A stretch of 64,000 nucleotides of DNA from Agromyces agglutinans (GTDB taxonomy: Bacteria > Actinomycetota > Actinomycetes > Actinomycetales > Microbacteriaceae): the NCBI RefSeq assembly GCF_009647605.1, contig NZ_WJIF01000002.1:574998-638997 (forward strand), given 5' to 3'. A program made the position numbers and the translations under genes. Position 1 is the first letter of the stretch, and every line of letters begins with the position of its first letter. Below the pieces are notes generated by a model that searched no databases, was not told where the DNA came from, and was given only the letters and a program-made list of their open reading frames with translations. Below are positions 8,004 to 17,000 of the stretch, in pieces.

Positions 8004-9317
8004 TCACCCGACCGGCGACTCCGCGCGGAGCGCGGCCGCGGCGATCTGGGCCTCGAGCTCCTCGGCCACGATGTCGTACACGTCGTAGTCGTCGATCGCG
8101 CGGGCCAGCGCGACGGCGCGATCGCGGTAGCCGCGATCGGCGAGGACCCTCGCCACCCCGTTCCCCACCTCGCGCGCCGAAGGCGTGCCGGTGCGCAGGT
8201 TCACGCCCACTCCCGCCCACTCGGCACGGGCGGAGACCTCGGGCTTGTCCTCGGTGTCGCCGGCCGTGACGAGCGGAACCCCGTGGCTGAGCGCGTACTG
8301 CACGCCGCCGAAGCCCGCATTCGTGACGAACACGTCGGTCTTCGGGAACAGCAGGTCGTACGGCAGGAACTCCGCGGCCCTGGCGTTGGGCGGCAGCTCG
8401 CCGAGCTCGGCGACCGGGCGGCCGCCCGTCGAGACGATCACCAGCACGTCGCGTCCGTCGAGCGCGTCGAGCGTGGGTCGCACGAGCCGGCCGAAGTCCT
8501 TGTTGTCGATCGTGCCCTGCGTGACGTGCACCACCGGGCGGGCCGAGTCGAGCTCGTCCCACCAGTCGGGCAACGGCGCGGCGAGCGGCGCGGGCGGCAG
8601 CACGGTGCCGGCGAAGCGGACGTTGCGCGAGAGGTCGCGGCGCGGGTACTCGAATTCGGCGGGCGAGAGCTGGAGGAACCGATCGAACCGCGACGAGAAG
8701 TCGAGCACGAAGGCGTCGAGGCTCGGGCGGCCGAGCGAGTGCAGCACGTCGTCGGCCAACCGCTGCGTGCGACGGAAGAGGACGCGCTGCACGAGGGCGT
8801 TGAGCACGCGGTTGCGCAGTCGCCCGAGCCGGGTCGCGCTCGGCGCGAGCCCGAGGCCGTACGGCGCGACATCCGTGCTCGACTGGCTCAGCGGAACGAC
8901 GCCCACTGCGACGATCGGCGGGCGACCGGCCGGGTCGTCGAGCAGCAGCGGGATGGCTCCCGCGAAGGCGGCCTCGACGAGGATCGCGTCGGGTCGCACC
9001 TGCGCGATGGCCTCCTCGACGGCCCGCGTCTGGTCGGGGATCGGCCGGACGAAGATCGTCTGGATGTCGTACTCGAGCTTGGCGATGCCGCGGTGGCGGT
9101 CGCGTTCGGGCAGGTGGTCCTGCATGACGCGGTCGTCGTAGTCGGCGATGCCGCCGAGCGGGCGGTGGGATGCCCCGGCCGCCTCCACCCTGGCGCGGAA
9201 GCGCGATCCGGTGAGCACGGTGACGTCATGGCCGCGGGCGACCAGGTCCCGGGCGATCGCGACGACGGGGGCGACGTGGCCCTCGATCGGGTTGGAGCAG
9301 AGCAGGTAGGTGGACAT
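8004..9317 (-). CDS. UDP-glycosyltransferase-like glycosyltransferase (GT1/MGT family)
   Basis: A 437-residue GT-B fold enzyme. The N-terminus has the acceptor-domain signature TYLLCSNPIEGHVAPVVAIARDLVARGHDVTVLTG, close to macrolide and UGT-type transferases. The C-terminal nucleotide-sugar domain has VHVTQGTIDN, then FVTNAGFGGVQYALSHGVPLVTAGDTEDKPEVSARAEWAGVGVNL, the counterpart of the UGT donor motif; Asn replaces the His usually found in the FVTHGG position. It probably moves a sugar from an NDP-sugar to a small hydrophobic acceptor in the cytoplasm. Start at ATG 9317 (or ATG 9335) is uncertain because neither has a ribosome site. Confidence 0.85.
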   Translation of the reverse strand: MSTYLLCSNPIEGHVAPVVAIARDLVARGHDVTVLTGSRFRARVEAAGASHRPLGGIADYDDRVMQDHLPERDRHRGIAKLEYDIQTIFVRPIPDQTRAVEEAIAQVRPDAILVEAAFAGAIPLLLDDPAGRPPIVAVGVVPLSQSSTDVAPYGLGLAPSATRLGRLRNRVLNALVQRVLFRRTQRLADDVLHSLGRPSLDAFVLDFSSRFDRFLQLSPAEFEYPRRDLSRNVRFAGTVLPPAPLAAPLPDWWDELDSARPVVHVTQGTIDNKDFGRLVRPTLDALDGRDVLVIVSTGGRPVAELGELPPNARAAEFLPYDLLFPKTDVFVTNAGFGGVQYALSHGVPLVTAGDTEDKPEVSARAEWAGVGVNLRTGTPSAREVGNGVARVLADRGYRDRAVALARAIDDYDVYDIVAEELEAQIAAAALRAESPVG

Positions 9318-9490
9318 GACGAGCGACGGTGGCACGTCCCGGAGGGTGCGACAAGGGATTCGGGGCCCGTTCAGGGCCAGCCCGCGCAGATCTCGGTGCC
9401 AGCCCGGAGATCCCGGGAATGTCCCGGTCAGCTCGGATGTTGTATCGATGTCCGGGCGGAAACGTCTCCCGCCCGCGAAGGGAGGAGCAC

Positions 9491-9907
9491 GTGGGCATCC
9501 ACTACGTCGAGTTCGAGGACGACGCGGGCGTGCTGCGGCGCTACCGCAAGCACCCGAACGGGCGCGGCCTGGTCGCGACGACCGCCAAGGTCGACCCGTC
9601 GGCGTTCGTCGACCCGACCGCCTACGTCGACCCCGGCGCCGAGGTGCACCAGCACGCCAGCATCGGCCCGGGCGGCTGGGTCGATCGCGACGCGATCGTC
9701 GCCGAGCGGGCCTCGGTCGGGGTCAACGCGCACGTCGGCCGTCGCGCCGTCGTGGGCCGCAACGCCGTGCTCGGGCCGTATGTCGAGGTCGGGGAGGACG
9801 CACGCATCCAGAACGGCGCGCGCGTGCCGCGCGAACAGGTCGTAGAGGCCGGCGCGGAGTACCACGCCAGCGGCGACGACCTGCGCCGGCTCGGCCTCGC
9901 GGCCTGA
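9491..9907 (+). CDS. Hexapeptide-repeat (left-handed beta-helix) protein
   Basis: A 138-residue protein with an N-terminal ~35-residue strand region (VGIHYVEFEDDAGVLRRYRK) followed by about ten hexapeptide turns: AKVDPSAFVDPTAYVDPGAEVHQHASIG, then ASVGVNAHVGRRAVVGRNAVLGPYVEVGEDARIQNGARV. This is the fold of acyltransferases and gamma-class carbonic anhydrases, but no catalytic His set beyond a single HQH is evident and it is short, so it may be a structural or non-catalytic member. GTG 9491 is chosen because GGAGGAG lies 8 bases upstream. Divergent from the glycosyltransferase; the 9318-9490 gap holds promoters but nothing I can define firmly. Confidence 0.75.
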   Translation: MGIHYVEFEDDAGVLRRYRKHPNGRGLVATTAKVDPSAFVDPTAYVDPGAEVHQHASIGPGGWVDRDAIVAERASVGVNAHVGRRAVVGRNAVLGPYVEVGEDARIQNGARVPREQVVEAGAEYHASGDDLRRLGLAA

Positions 9908-9925
9908 GCCGGCGGCCGCCGGGCC

Positions 9926-10972
9926 TCAGCCCAGCTCGGCGGCCAGCAGCTCGAGGGTCTGCACGCGCCCGGGCGTGGCATCCGCCGGTTCGCTCGCATA
10001 CGAGCCGCCGATCGGCACCACCATGATCTCGTCGACGCCGGCGCGCTCGGCGAGGCGCCGGATCTCGGCGGCCGCGCCCGGCGCGTCGCCGATGATCCAG
10101 CGCCGCCGCATGCCGGCGATCACCTCTTCGCCGGTCGAGTCGTGCGGGGCCGCGAGCGATTCCTCGATCGTCTCGAGGGCGCGCATGGGCCGGTTGGTGC
10201 GCAGCCGCGCCATCGACCGCAGCTGCGGCAGGGCGCGCTCGGACGCCTCCTCGGCGGTCGGCGCGACCGACGCGTTCACGGGCAGGAGCGTGCGCGGAGC
10301 CGGATGCGCCTCGCTCGGCTGGTACTCGGTGCGGTACAGCTCGAGCGCTCGCTCGAGCCCGTCGCCGGCGAAGTGGTAGGCGAACACGTAGGGAAGGCCG
10401 AGTTGCGCGGCCAGCTTCGCCGAGTAGTCGCTCGAGCCGAGCAGCCACACGGTCGGCGTCGCGGCCGCGGCGGGCGTCGCGGTGATGGGGTACTCGCGGC
10501 CGCTTGTGAGGCGCAGCGTCGCGCCCTCGGGCGAGAGCAGGCTGAGGATGTCGGCGATGTGGTCGGGGAACCGGTCGACGTCGGCGGTCGGCCCCGAGAT
10601 GCGCAGCAGTTGCGAGATGACGGGGTCGCTGCCGGGCGCCCGTCCGATGCCGAGGTCGATGCGGCCCGGCGCGAGCGCCTCGAGGGCGGCGAACTGCTCG
10701 GCGACGACGAGCGGCGCGTGGTTGGGCAGCATCACGCCGCCCGAGCCGACGCGGATGCGCTCGGTCTTCGCCGCGATCGCCGCGATGAGCACGGGCGGCG
10801 TCGTGGACGCGACGGCGGGCATGTTGTGGTGCTCGGCGAACCAGTAGCGCTCGTAGCCGAGCCGGTCTGCGGCACGCGCGAGCGCCACCGAGGCGGCGAC
10901 CGCGTCGGTCGAGGTCTGGCCGGTTCGCACCGGGACGAGGTCGAGCACGGACAGGCGAGGTGAGGCGGTCAT
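9926..10972 (-). CDS. LLM class flavin-dependent oxidoreductase (luciferase-like)
   Basis: A 348-residue TIM-barrel monooxygenase/reductase of the luciferase-like family that uses FMN or F420. It opens with LSVLDLVPVRTGQTSTDAV, and has YERYWFAEHHNMPAVASTTPPVLIAAIAAKTERIRVGSGGVMLPNHAPLVVAEQFAALEALAPGRIDLGIGRAPGSD, the pattern of the MsnO8-type subgroup. The substrate cannot be inferred. ATG 10972 is the only start that gives the usual family N-terminus. Divergent from the DUF4407 gene. Confidence 0.88.
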   Translation of the reverse strand: MTASPRLSVLDLVPVRTGQTSTDAVAASVALARAADRLGYERYWFAEHHNMPAVASTTPPVLIAAIAAKTERIRVGSGGVMLPNHAPLVVAEQFAALEALAPGRIDLGIGRAPGSDPVISQLLRISGPTADVDRFPDHIADILSLLSPEGATLRLTSGREYPITATPAAAATPTVWLLGSSDYSAKLAAQLGLPYVFAYHFAGDGLERALELYRTEYQPSEAHPAPRTLLPVNASVAPTAEEASERALPQLRSMARLRTNRPMRALETIEESLAAPHDSTGEEVIAGMRRRWIIGDAPGAAAEIRRLAERAGVDEIMVVPIGGSYASEPADATPGRVQTLELLAAELG

Positions 10973-11092
10973 CGTCAAGGCCAACGGATGCCCCGCCCCG
11001 CCTATTCCGCACGCGAATCGGGGGTTCGCCCCAGTGACGCCGCCGGTCGCGCGGAGTAGCGTGACCAGCCGGAAAACGGATGGGGGGCCATC

Positions 11093-12445
11093 ATGAGCCG
11101 ACTCGGCGACGACCTGGCGACACTCGGCGGCGCACGTCGCGAGATGCTCGAACTCGCACCGGGGCAACGGCAGCGATACGTCTCGATGGGCCTCGTGCTC
11201 ATCGCGACCGCCGCGGTCTCGGCCGCGGCGGCGTCGTTCGCCCTCGCGATGGCGCTCACGGCGCCCGTGTGGGTGGCCGTCGTCGTCGGCGTGATGTGGG
11301 GCCTCGTCATCCTCGCGATCGACCGGATGCTCGTGGTGGGCATGCCGCGCCAGCCTCGGGCCTCGGCGAACCTCCTGTTCGCGCTGCCGCGCGTCGCGCT
11401 CGCCCTCGTGATCGGCATCGTGGTCGCGACCCCGCTGACCCTGCAGGTCTTCGAGCGCGAGATCGCCGCGGAGACCGAGGTCATGGCGCTCGAGGCGAAG
11501 CAGGCCTTCGAGGAGGAGCTCGCCGCCGACCCGCGGTACGACGACATCGAGGCGCTCACCGCGAGCGTCGCCGCCCAGCGTGCGCTCATCGCCGACGGCG
11601 GCCGCGACGCGCTCGCCGCCGATCCCGACTACGCCGCCGCGCAGCAGGCGACCGCGGCCGCCCAGGCCGCCTACGACGAGGCCAACCGCGTGTGGCTCGC
11701 CGAACTCGACGGCACCGCGGGCACGGGCATCGTGGGCGACGGGCCGATCACGCAGTCGAAGAAGCTCGACCGGGACGGCAAGCTCGCCGCGCTCGAGGCC
11801 GCGAAGGCGGCAGAGGCCGAGGCGAAGGCGCAGGCCGAGGCGCGCATCGAGGCCGGTGCCGCCGAGTCGGTCGCGCAGGCCGAGGCGCAGCTCGCCGCCG
11901 ACGCCGAGCGACTCGACCGGCTCGTCGCGGCGCGCGACCTGGAGACCGCCCGCTTCGAGGCCGCCGCCGACCAGTCCACCGGCATGCTCGCCAGGCTCGA
12001 GGCGCTCTGGCGTATCGGCGAGCGCAACGCGCTGCTCGGGTTCGCGCACATCATGATCGCCCTGCTCTTCGTGTGCATCGAGCTCATGCCGGTGCTGACG
12101 AAGACCCTGCAGAACCTCATGGTGCCGACCGCGTACGACGACGTCACGCGCATCACCGATGAGACCATCGTCGCGGCCGAGCGCGAGCGCGCGTCCGAAC
12201 GGCTTCGCGCCCTGCGCGACGAATCGGCGCCGGCGGCCGACGTCGCACGGTACCGGGCGGAGCTGCGTCGCGAGTCGGGCCGCCGTGTCGCCGACGCGTT
12301 CGTGGCGCGCCAGGAGGCGGCCGAACTGGCCGCCGTCGACGAGTGGGCCGATCAGCGCGCGCCGTTCATCGCCGCGCGTGCCGTGCGCGAGTGGGAGCGC
12401 GACGCCGACGGCGCGCCCGTCGACGCGTCGCCGGCCAAGGCCTGA
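11093..12445 (+). CDS. DUF4407 domain-containing membrane protein
   Basis: A 450-residue protein with two adjacent N-terminal membrane segments (about 30-80), a third near 100-120 (LPRVALALVIGIVVATPLTLQVFE), a long Ala/Glu-rich coiled-coil-like extracytoplasmic region (about 125-300), then a fourth segment (LLGFAHIMIALLFVCIELMPVLTKTL) and a charged helical C-terminus. This arrangement and the VFEREI motif after the third segment match DUF4407, whose function is not known. GGATGGGGGG precedes ATG 11093; a TAGCGT -10 box at 11057-11062 gives a leader of roughly 25 bases. Confidence 0.85.
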   Translation: MSRLGDDLATLGGARREMLELAPGQRQRYVSMGLVLIATAAVSAAAASFALAMALTAPVWVAVVVGVMWGLVILAIDRMLVVGMPRQPRASANLLFALPRVALALVIGIVVATPLTLQVFEREIAAETEVMALEAKQAFEEELAADPRYDDIEALTASVAAQRALIADGGRDALAADPDYAAAQQATAAAQAAYDEANRVWLAELDGTAGTGIVGDGPITQSKKLDRDGKLAALEAAKAAEAEAKAQAEARIEAGAAESVAQAEAQLAADAERLDRLVAARDLETARFEAAADQSTGMLARLEALWRIGERNALLGFAHIMIALLFVCIELMPVLTKTLQNLMVPTAYDDVTRITDETIVAAERERASERLRALRDESAPAADVARYRAELRRESGRRVADAFVARQEAAELAAVDEWADQRAPFIAARAVREWERDADGAPVDASPAKA

Positions 12446-12552
12446 CGCGGATGCCCCGGCCCGGCGAAGAGGGAGAACCCTGAGCCGGTCGGCGGGATCG
12501 CCCTGACGCGGCGCCCGCGCGCGGCCGCTCGGATGGGGGTTGCGTCGTGCGA

Positions 12553-12573
12553 GCCGCGGGGAATCCCCGCGGC
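12553..12573 (+). terminator. GC-rich hairpin, possible terminator or attenuator
   Basis: Perfect 10-base arms GCCGCGGGGA/TCCCCGCGGC around a single A. It is 107 bases after the DUF4407 stop and 53 bases before the next start, with no U-tract. The rest of 12446-12626 shows no gene. Confidence 0.5.
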
Positions 12574-12626
12574 CGTCGAGCAGCCCGAGTGCGCCGGCCC
12601 GCGACGAGACCCCGAAAGGAATCCCT

Positions 12627-14087
12627 GTGAACACCCCTGTGCCCATTGCCATCGCCGACGTCCGAGCGCAGCGAACGGATGTCGCGGCGCTCAGCCTGCG
12701 CGAAGCCCTCGCCCAGCTCGCCTTCCGGCTCGACGGCCGGCTGCTGATCCCGGGCGAGCCCGACTTCGACGCGTCCCGCGCGGCGTGGAACCTCGCCGTC
12801 GAGCAGCATCCCGCCGCCGTCGTGATCGCCCGATCGACCGCCGACGTCGTGCGCACGGTCGAGACCGCGCGCGACTACGGCCTCGCGGTCGCCCCGCAGG
12901 CGACCGGCCACAACGCGGCGCCGCTCGCGGCCGACCACGGGCTCGCCGACGCGATCCTCCTGCGCACGCACGAACTGCGCGAGGTCGAGGTCGACGCAGA
13001 AGCGCGCATCGCGCGCGTCGAACCCGGCGCCCAGTGGGGCGACGTGGTCGCCGCGGTCGCGCCGTACGGTCTCACCGCGCTCGCCGGGTCGTCGCACGAC
13101 GTCGGCGTCGTCGGGTACACCCTCGGCGGCGGCGTCTCCTGGCTGGCCCGCTCGCACGGCCTCGCCGCGAACCACGTCGTCGCGATCGAGGTCGTGACCG
13201 CCGACGGCGCACTGCGCCGCGTCGACGCCGAGCACGAGCCCGAGCTGTTCTGGGCGCTGCGCGGCGGGGGTGGCGACTTCGCGGTGGTGACGGCGCTCGA
13301 GTTCCGGCTGCACGACGTCGCCGACGTCGTCGCGGGCATGCTGCTGTTCCCCGCCGAGCGCGCCGAAGAGGTGCTGCAGGCCTGGCGCGCGTGGACCGAG
13401 GACGTGCCCGACTCCGTCATGAGCGTGGGCAGGGTGCTGCACCTGCCGCCCCTGCCCGACCTGCCGCCCTTCCTCTCGGGGCGCTCGGTCGTGGTCGTCG
13501 AGGCCGTGATCCAGGAGGCGCCCGAGCGGGCCGACGAACTGCTCGCGCCGCTGCGCGCGCTGGGCGCAGAGCTCGACACCGTGCACCCCCAGCCGACCGC
13601 CGAGCTGCTCGCGCTGCACATGGACCCGCCCGAGCCGTCGCCCGCCTTCGGCGACGGGATGACCCTGCGCGAACTGACGCCCGAGGCCGTGCGCGCCTTC
13701 GTCGGAGCCGTCGGCGCCGACTCGGGAACCGCGCTCATGACGATCGAGTTGCGCCACCTCGGGGGCCGCTTGCGGCCCGAGGCGGCTCGCGACGCCGCGG
13801 CATCCTTCGACCTGCCCGAACCCGGAGCGACCGCCGGATTCGACGCCGCGTACCTGGTGTTCGCAGGCGGCATGGCGATTCCGGGCACCGGGGACGCGCT
13901 CGCCAGCTCGCTCGGGCGCCTCTTCGCGGTGATCGAGCCCTGGCGCGCCGAGGTCGAGTACCTCAACTTCGCCGAGCACCGCCGCGACCCGGCCCGCCTG
14001 TTCGGCGACCGCCTCGACCGGCTCCGCGCGGTCAAGCGGGCCGTCGACCCGACGGGAGTCATCCGCTCGAACCACCCGGTGCGCTGA
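12627..14087 (+). CDS. FAD-binding oxidoreductase, PCMH/berberine-bridge type
   Basis: A 486-residue flavoenzyme. The FAD-binding PCMH domain spans about 30-225: AVVIARSTADVVRTVETARDYGLAVAPQATGHN, VEPGAQWGDVVAAVAPYGLTALAGSSHDVGVVGYTLGGGVSWLARSHGLAANHV, then ALRGGGGDFAVVTALEF. The C-terminus ends with a BBE-like segment (YLNFAEHRRDPARLFGDRLDRLRAVKRAVDPTGVIRSNHP). These enzymes oxidise alcohols, sugars or alkaloid-like compounds with O2. The His and Cys of bicovalent flavin attachment are not both evident (the PQATGHN loop carries one His). GTG 12627 follows AAAGGA at proper spacing; upstream in-frame sequence is unlikely to be coding. Confidence 0.88.
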   Translation: MNTPVPIAIADVRAQRTDVAALSLREALAQLAFRLDGRLLIPGEPDFDASRAAWNLAVEQHPAAVVIARSTADVVRTVETARDYGLAVAPQATGHNAAPLAADHGLADAILLRTHELREVEVDAEARIARVEPGAQWGDVVAAVAPYGLTALAGSSHDVGVVGYTLGGGVSWLARSHGLAANHVVAIEVVTADGALRRVDAEHEPELFWALRGGGGDFAVVTALEFRLHDVADVVAGMLLFPAERAEEVLQAWRAWTEDVPDSVMSVGRVLHLPPLPDLPPFLSGRSVVVVEAVIQEAPERADELLAPLRALGAELDTVHPQPTAELLALHMDPPEPSPAFGDGMTLRELTPEAVRAFVGAVGADSGTALMTIELRHLGGRLRPEAARDAAASFDLPEPGATAGFDAAYLVFAGGMAIPGTGDALASSLGRLFAVIEPWRAEVEYLNFAEHRRDPARLFGDRLDRLRAVKRAVDPTGVIRSNHPVR

Positions 14088-14166
14088 TCCGGCTCGGACG
14101 ATTCCGCCCGACGCGAACCTGAACGACCGGTGTCATTGGGGGGTGTCGCTCGCGCTCCGGCCTTCA

Positions 14167-14172
14167 TAGGCT
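14167..14172 (+). promoter_or_regulatory. Putative -10 box (TAGGCT) for the baeRF gene
   Basis: TAGGCT 55 bases before the ATG at 14227, giving a leader of about 48 bases with GGGGGAGGAAC as ribosome site. The same hexamer recurs before several other genes of the window. Confidence 0.5.
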
Positions 14173-14226
14173 GGGGGCGAGCGACACCGCTGTCGCGGGT
14201 CGCGAGTATCCCCGGGGGAGGAACGA

Positions 14227-15444
14227 ATGACCGTTCACTACGCGTTGCCCACGACGGCCGACTTCACCGCGTTGGCGGGGCCGCACCACCCCGCGATCAC
14301 GCTCTACGCGTCGACCTCGCCGGTCGTGGCCGAGCGCGAACGCGCCGAGGTCGCCGTGAAGAGCGGGTTCGACGAGGCGATCGAGCAGGTCCGCGCCGGC
14401 GGCGCGACCGCTGCGGAGGTCGACGACCTGCGCGGTCGACGCGACGCGATCCTCGCCGACCAGCAGCTGTGGGGCAACCTCGCGCGGTCGATCGCGATCT
14501 TCGTCGCGCCCGGCTTCGAGGAGGTGTTCGTGCTCCCGAACCGGCTCGACGACGCCGTGCACGTCGGCTCGCACTTCACCCTCGGCCAGCTGCTGCGCGC
14601 CCCGAGCCAGGACCAGGAGGCCTTCGCGCTCACCCTGTCGCAGCACGAGTGGACGCTGTGGCACGCGACGCCGACCGACCGCGCGGCGAAGCTCGACGTC
14701 GACTCGGCCGGGGTCGCGAACCTCGACCAGGCCACCAACCGCGAGCCGGGCGAGGAACGCCCGCGCGGCGCGGCGAGCGGCGTCGGCGCCGGCGGCGGTG
14801 CCAGCCGCCTCACGGGCGACGAGGGCCACAAGAAGCTGCTCGACCTCTACGCGAAGCGCGTCGGCGACGTCGTGCGGCACGCGCTGCACGAGCTCGACCC
14901 CGACGAGCGCGTGCCGCTGTTCGTGTTCGCCGCCGAGCCGCTGCTGAGCCTCTTCATCGACCGTGCGCGCAATTCGCGGCGCATCGTGCCCGGTGCCGGG
15001 GGCGCGGGCGGCGGAGGCGGCGCCGATCGCCTCAATGCGGCCGATATCGACGAGGCGCTCCGCCAGCAGCTCGCGACGCTGAACATCCGCGAGGCCGCCA
15101 CGCGGCTGCACGAGCTGGCCGAGGGCAGTGCCGGCCGCGTCGAGCACGACCTCTCGGCGATCGCGCGGCAGGCGGCCGACGGTGCGGTCGAGACCCTGTG
15201 GTTCGACTTCACGACCTCGGTGAACGGCGTGCTCGACCGCGAGTCCGGTGCGATCAGCTTCGCGAGCGGCAACGGGTCGGGCGACGCGCTCGCCGACGGC
15301 AGCCACGCCGGCGACCTGCTGCCGCAGCTCGCGCTGCTGGTGCTCGCGAAAGGCGGCAAGGTCGTCACGGTGCGCGGCGAAGACCTCGACGCGCGCGTGT
15401 GGCAGGGCCCGGCGATCGCCGAGCTGCGGTTCGCGCTGGCCTGA
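14227..15444 (+). CDS. baeRF-domain protein (bacterial archaeo-eukaryotic release factor-like)
   Basis: A 405-residue soluble protein. The N-terminal ~150 residues include ALAGPHHPAITLYASTSP and NLARSIAIFVAPGFEEVFVLPNRLDDAVHVGSHFTLGQLLRA, a pattern I associate with bacterial relatives of eRF1/Dom34. A Gly-rich linker (about 175-200) and GHKKLLDLYAKRVGDVVRHAL lead to a second domain (VPLFVFAAEPLLSLFIDRARNSRRIVPG, then LVLAKGGKVVTVRGEDLDARVWQGPAIAELRFAL). The release-factor GGQ catalytic motif is absent, as in many baeRFs, which are proposed to act on stalled or modified ribosomes. Strong ribosome site GGGGGAGGAAC. It appears to be a single-gene unit. Assignment to a numbered baeRF subfamily would need a profile search. 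Confidence 0.65.
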   Translation: MTVHYALPTTADFTALAGPHHPAITLYASTSPVVAERERAEVAVKSGFDEAIEQVRAGGATAAEVDDLRGRRDAILADQQLWGNLARSIAIFVAPGFEEVFVLPNRLDDAVHVGSHFTLGQLLRAPSQDQEAFALTLSQHEWTLWHATPTDRAAKLDVDSAGVANLDQATNREPGEERPRGAASGVGAGGGASRLTGDEGHKKLLDLYAKRVGDVVRHALHELDPDERVPLFVFAAEPLLSLFIDRARNSRRIVPGAGGAGGGGGADRLNAADIDEALRQQLATLNIREAATRLHELAEGSAGRVEHDLSAIARQAADGAVETLWFDFTTSVNGVLDRESGAISFASGNGSGDALADGSHAGDLLPQLALLVLAKGGKVVTVRGEDLDARVWQGPAIAELRFALA

Positions 15445-15476
15445 GGGTGCCGGCGCGACCGGCGCGGGCGGGCCGG

Positions 15477-15893
15477 TCAGCGTGCTCCGACGCGATCGCG
15501 TCGGGCGGAAGCCGTGGCATCCATCGCCGCCCCGGCGGGGGATGCCTCGATCACGTCGAGGCGGATCGGGTTGCGCCATCCGAACCTGATGACGATCTCG
15601 GTCGCCTCGGTGTCCTCGATGATCGCCTCGACGAGCGTGACGGTGCGCACGCGCGCCGTCGCATCGCGCGGCGTGCGCTCGCGCAGCTGGAGCCAGAGGC
15701 TCGAAGGATGCGGCACGACGCCCGGGTTCGCCATCGCGAACTCGAGCTCCCATCCGGCGCTCGGGCACAGTCCCTCGCCCGAGACGCGGATGAGCCGGCT
15801 CCCGCCGGAACGGAAGGCCGTCGCGCGGAAGTCGGCGGCGTCGAAGTCGCAGTGGAGCGCGGGCGTGGCAGAGGCAGTGGTCTGAGCAGGCAT
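15477..15893 (-). CDS. Hypothetical protein
   Basis: A 138-residue protein I do not recognise. It has no signal or membrane segment; a compact beta-rich middle contains HCDFDAADFRATAFRSGGSRLIRVSGEGLCPSAGWELEF and WLQLRERTPRDATARVRTVTLVEAIIEDTEATEIVIRFGWRN. Two well-spaced Cys (HCDFD and GLCPSAG) could bind metal or form a disulfide. ATG 15893 lies 7 bases after a TAGGTT -10 box on the minus strand, so a leaderless transcript is likely. It is tail-to-tail with the baeRF gene and divergent from the LLM gene. Confidence 0.7.
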   Translation of the reverse strand: MPAQTTASATPALHCDFDAADFRATAFRSGGSRLIRVSGEGLCPSAGWELEFAMANPGVVPHPSSLWLQLRERTPRDATARVRTVTLVEAIIEDTEATEIVIRFGWRNPIRLDVIEASPAGAAMDATASARRDRVGAR

Positions 15894-15900
15894 GACCGCG

Positions 15901-15906
15901 AACCTA
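15901..15906 (-). promoter_or_regulatory. Putative -10 box (TAGGTT), leaderless promoter
   Basis: TAGGTT on the minus strand, 7 bases before the ATG at 15893. Confidence 0.45.
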
Positions 15907-15961
15907 CGAGTCGCCGGTGCGACCGGCATCAGTGCTGACGCTGAGATCGGCGGCCCCGTCC

Positions 15962-15967
15962 TAGGCT
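15962..15967 (+). promoter_or_regulatory. Putative -10 box (TAGGCT), leaderless promoter
   Basis: TAGGCT ends 7 bases before the ATG at 15975, with no ribosome site between. This spacing decides for ATG 15975 over GTG 15969. Confidence 0.55.
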
Positions 15968-15974
15968 GGTGCGC

Positions 15975-16973
15975 ATGCGTTTCGGGATGTTCGTACCTCA
16001 AGGCTGGCGGCACGACCTGGTCGGTTTCGACCCGGGTGAGGAGTGGGCGGTGATGCGGTCGATCGCCCAGCGCGCCGATCGCGCCGACTCGCCGTGGGAG
16101 TCGATCTGGGTCTACGACCACTTCCACACCGTGCCGGTGCCGTCCGACACGGAGTCGACGCACGAGGCGTGGGCGCTCATGGCGGCGTTCGCGGCGTCGA
16201 CCGAGCGCGTGCGCCTCGGCCAGATGTGCACGTGCATGGCCTACCGCAACCCGGCCTACCTCGCGAAGGCGGCGACGACGGTCGACCACGTGTCGGGCGG
16301 GCGGCTCGAGATGGGCATCGGCGCCGGATGGTACGAGCACGAGTGGCGGGCCTTCGGCTACGGCTTCCCCGACGCCCCCGAGCGGCTGCGGATGCTCCGC
16401 GAGGGCGTCGAGATCCTGCACCAGGCGTGGGCCACCGGGACGGCCACCTTCCACGGCGAGCACTACGACGTCGACGGTGCGATCTTCCGCCCGCTGCCGA
16501 TCCAGGAGGGCGGCATCCCGATGTGGGTCGCCGGCGGCGGCGAGAAGGTGACGCTGCGGATCGCGGCGAAGTACGCGTCGTACACGAACTTCTTCGGCAG
16601 CCTCGACGAGTTCAGCCACAAGTCCGAGGTGCTGCGCGGGCACTGCGAGCGCGTCGACCGCGACTTCGCGTCGATCACGAGGTCGTCGAACTTCAACACG
16701 GTCATCGGCACGGATGCCGCGGACGTCGAGCGGCGTCTCGCCGCCATCGAGGCGCGCCTGGCCCCGTACCTCGGCCCCGACGCGACGGCGCGCTACATGG
16801 CCGATCTCCACTCGCCGGCGGTGCTCGTCGGCACGGTCGGCGAGGTGACGGCGAAGCTCGCCGACGCGAAGGAGCGCGGGCTCGGCTACGCGATCTCGTA
16901 CTTCCCGGAGGCCGCGTACGACCTGTCGGGCATCGAGCTCTACGAGCGCGAGGTCATCCCGGCCCTCGCCTGA
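15975..16973 (+). CDS. LLM class F420-dependent oxidoreductase
   Basis: A 332-residue luciferase-like TIM barrel. MRFGMFVPQG, SIWVYDHFHTVPVPSDTESTHEAWALMAAFAASTERVRLGQMCTCMAYRNPAYLAKAATTVDHVSGGRLEMGIGAGWYEHEWRAFGYGFPDAPERLRMLREGVEIL places it in the F420-type subgroup (GRLEMGIGAGW and the Y/F-G-Y-G-F segment are characteristic). It would use reduced F420 or FMN on an unknown substrate in the cytoplasm. Monocistronic in appearance, with a leaderless promoter and a GC hairpin after the stop. Confidence 0.9.
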   Translation: MRFGMFVPQGWRHDLVGFDPGEEWAVMRSIAQRADRADSPWESIWVYDHFHTVPVPSDTESTHEAWALMAAFAASTERVRLGQMCTCMAYRNPAYLAKAATTVDHVSGGRLEMGIGAGWYEHEWRAFGYGFPDAPERLRMLREGVEILHQAWATGTATFHGEHYDVDGAIFRPLPIQEGGIPMWVAGGGEKVTLRIAAKYASYTNFFGSLDEFSHKSEVLRGHCERVDRDFASITRSSNFNTVIGTDAADVERRLAAIEARLAPYLGPDATARYMADLHSPAVLVGTVGEVTAKLADAKERGLGYAISYFPEAAYDLSGIELYEREVIPALA

Positions 16974-16985
16974 GCGGGCCCGCGT

Positions 16986-17000
16986 CCGCCCTGCGGGCGG
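16986..17000 (+). terminator. Small GC hairpin after the LLM gene
   Basis: CCGCCC / TGC / GGGCGG begins 12 bases after the stop, followed by a G run rather than a U-tract. Confidence 0.45.

Noticed and set aside
7872..9490. The glycosyltransferase or its neighbour as the missing ECF S subunit
   Set aside because: Neither has membrane segments; the ECF module truly lacks a linked S protein in this window.
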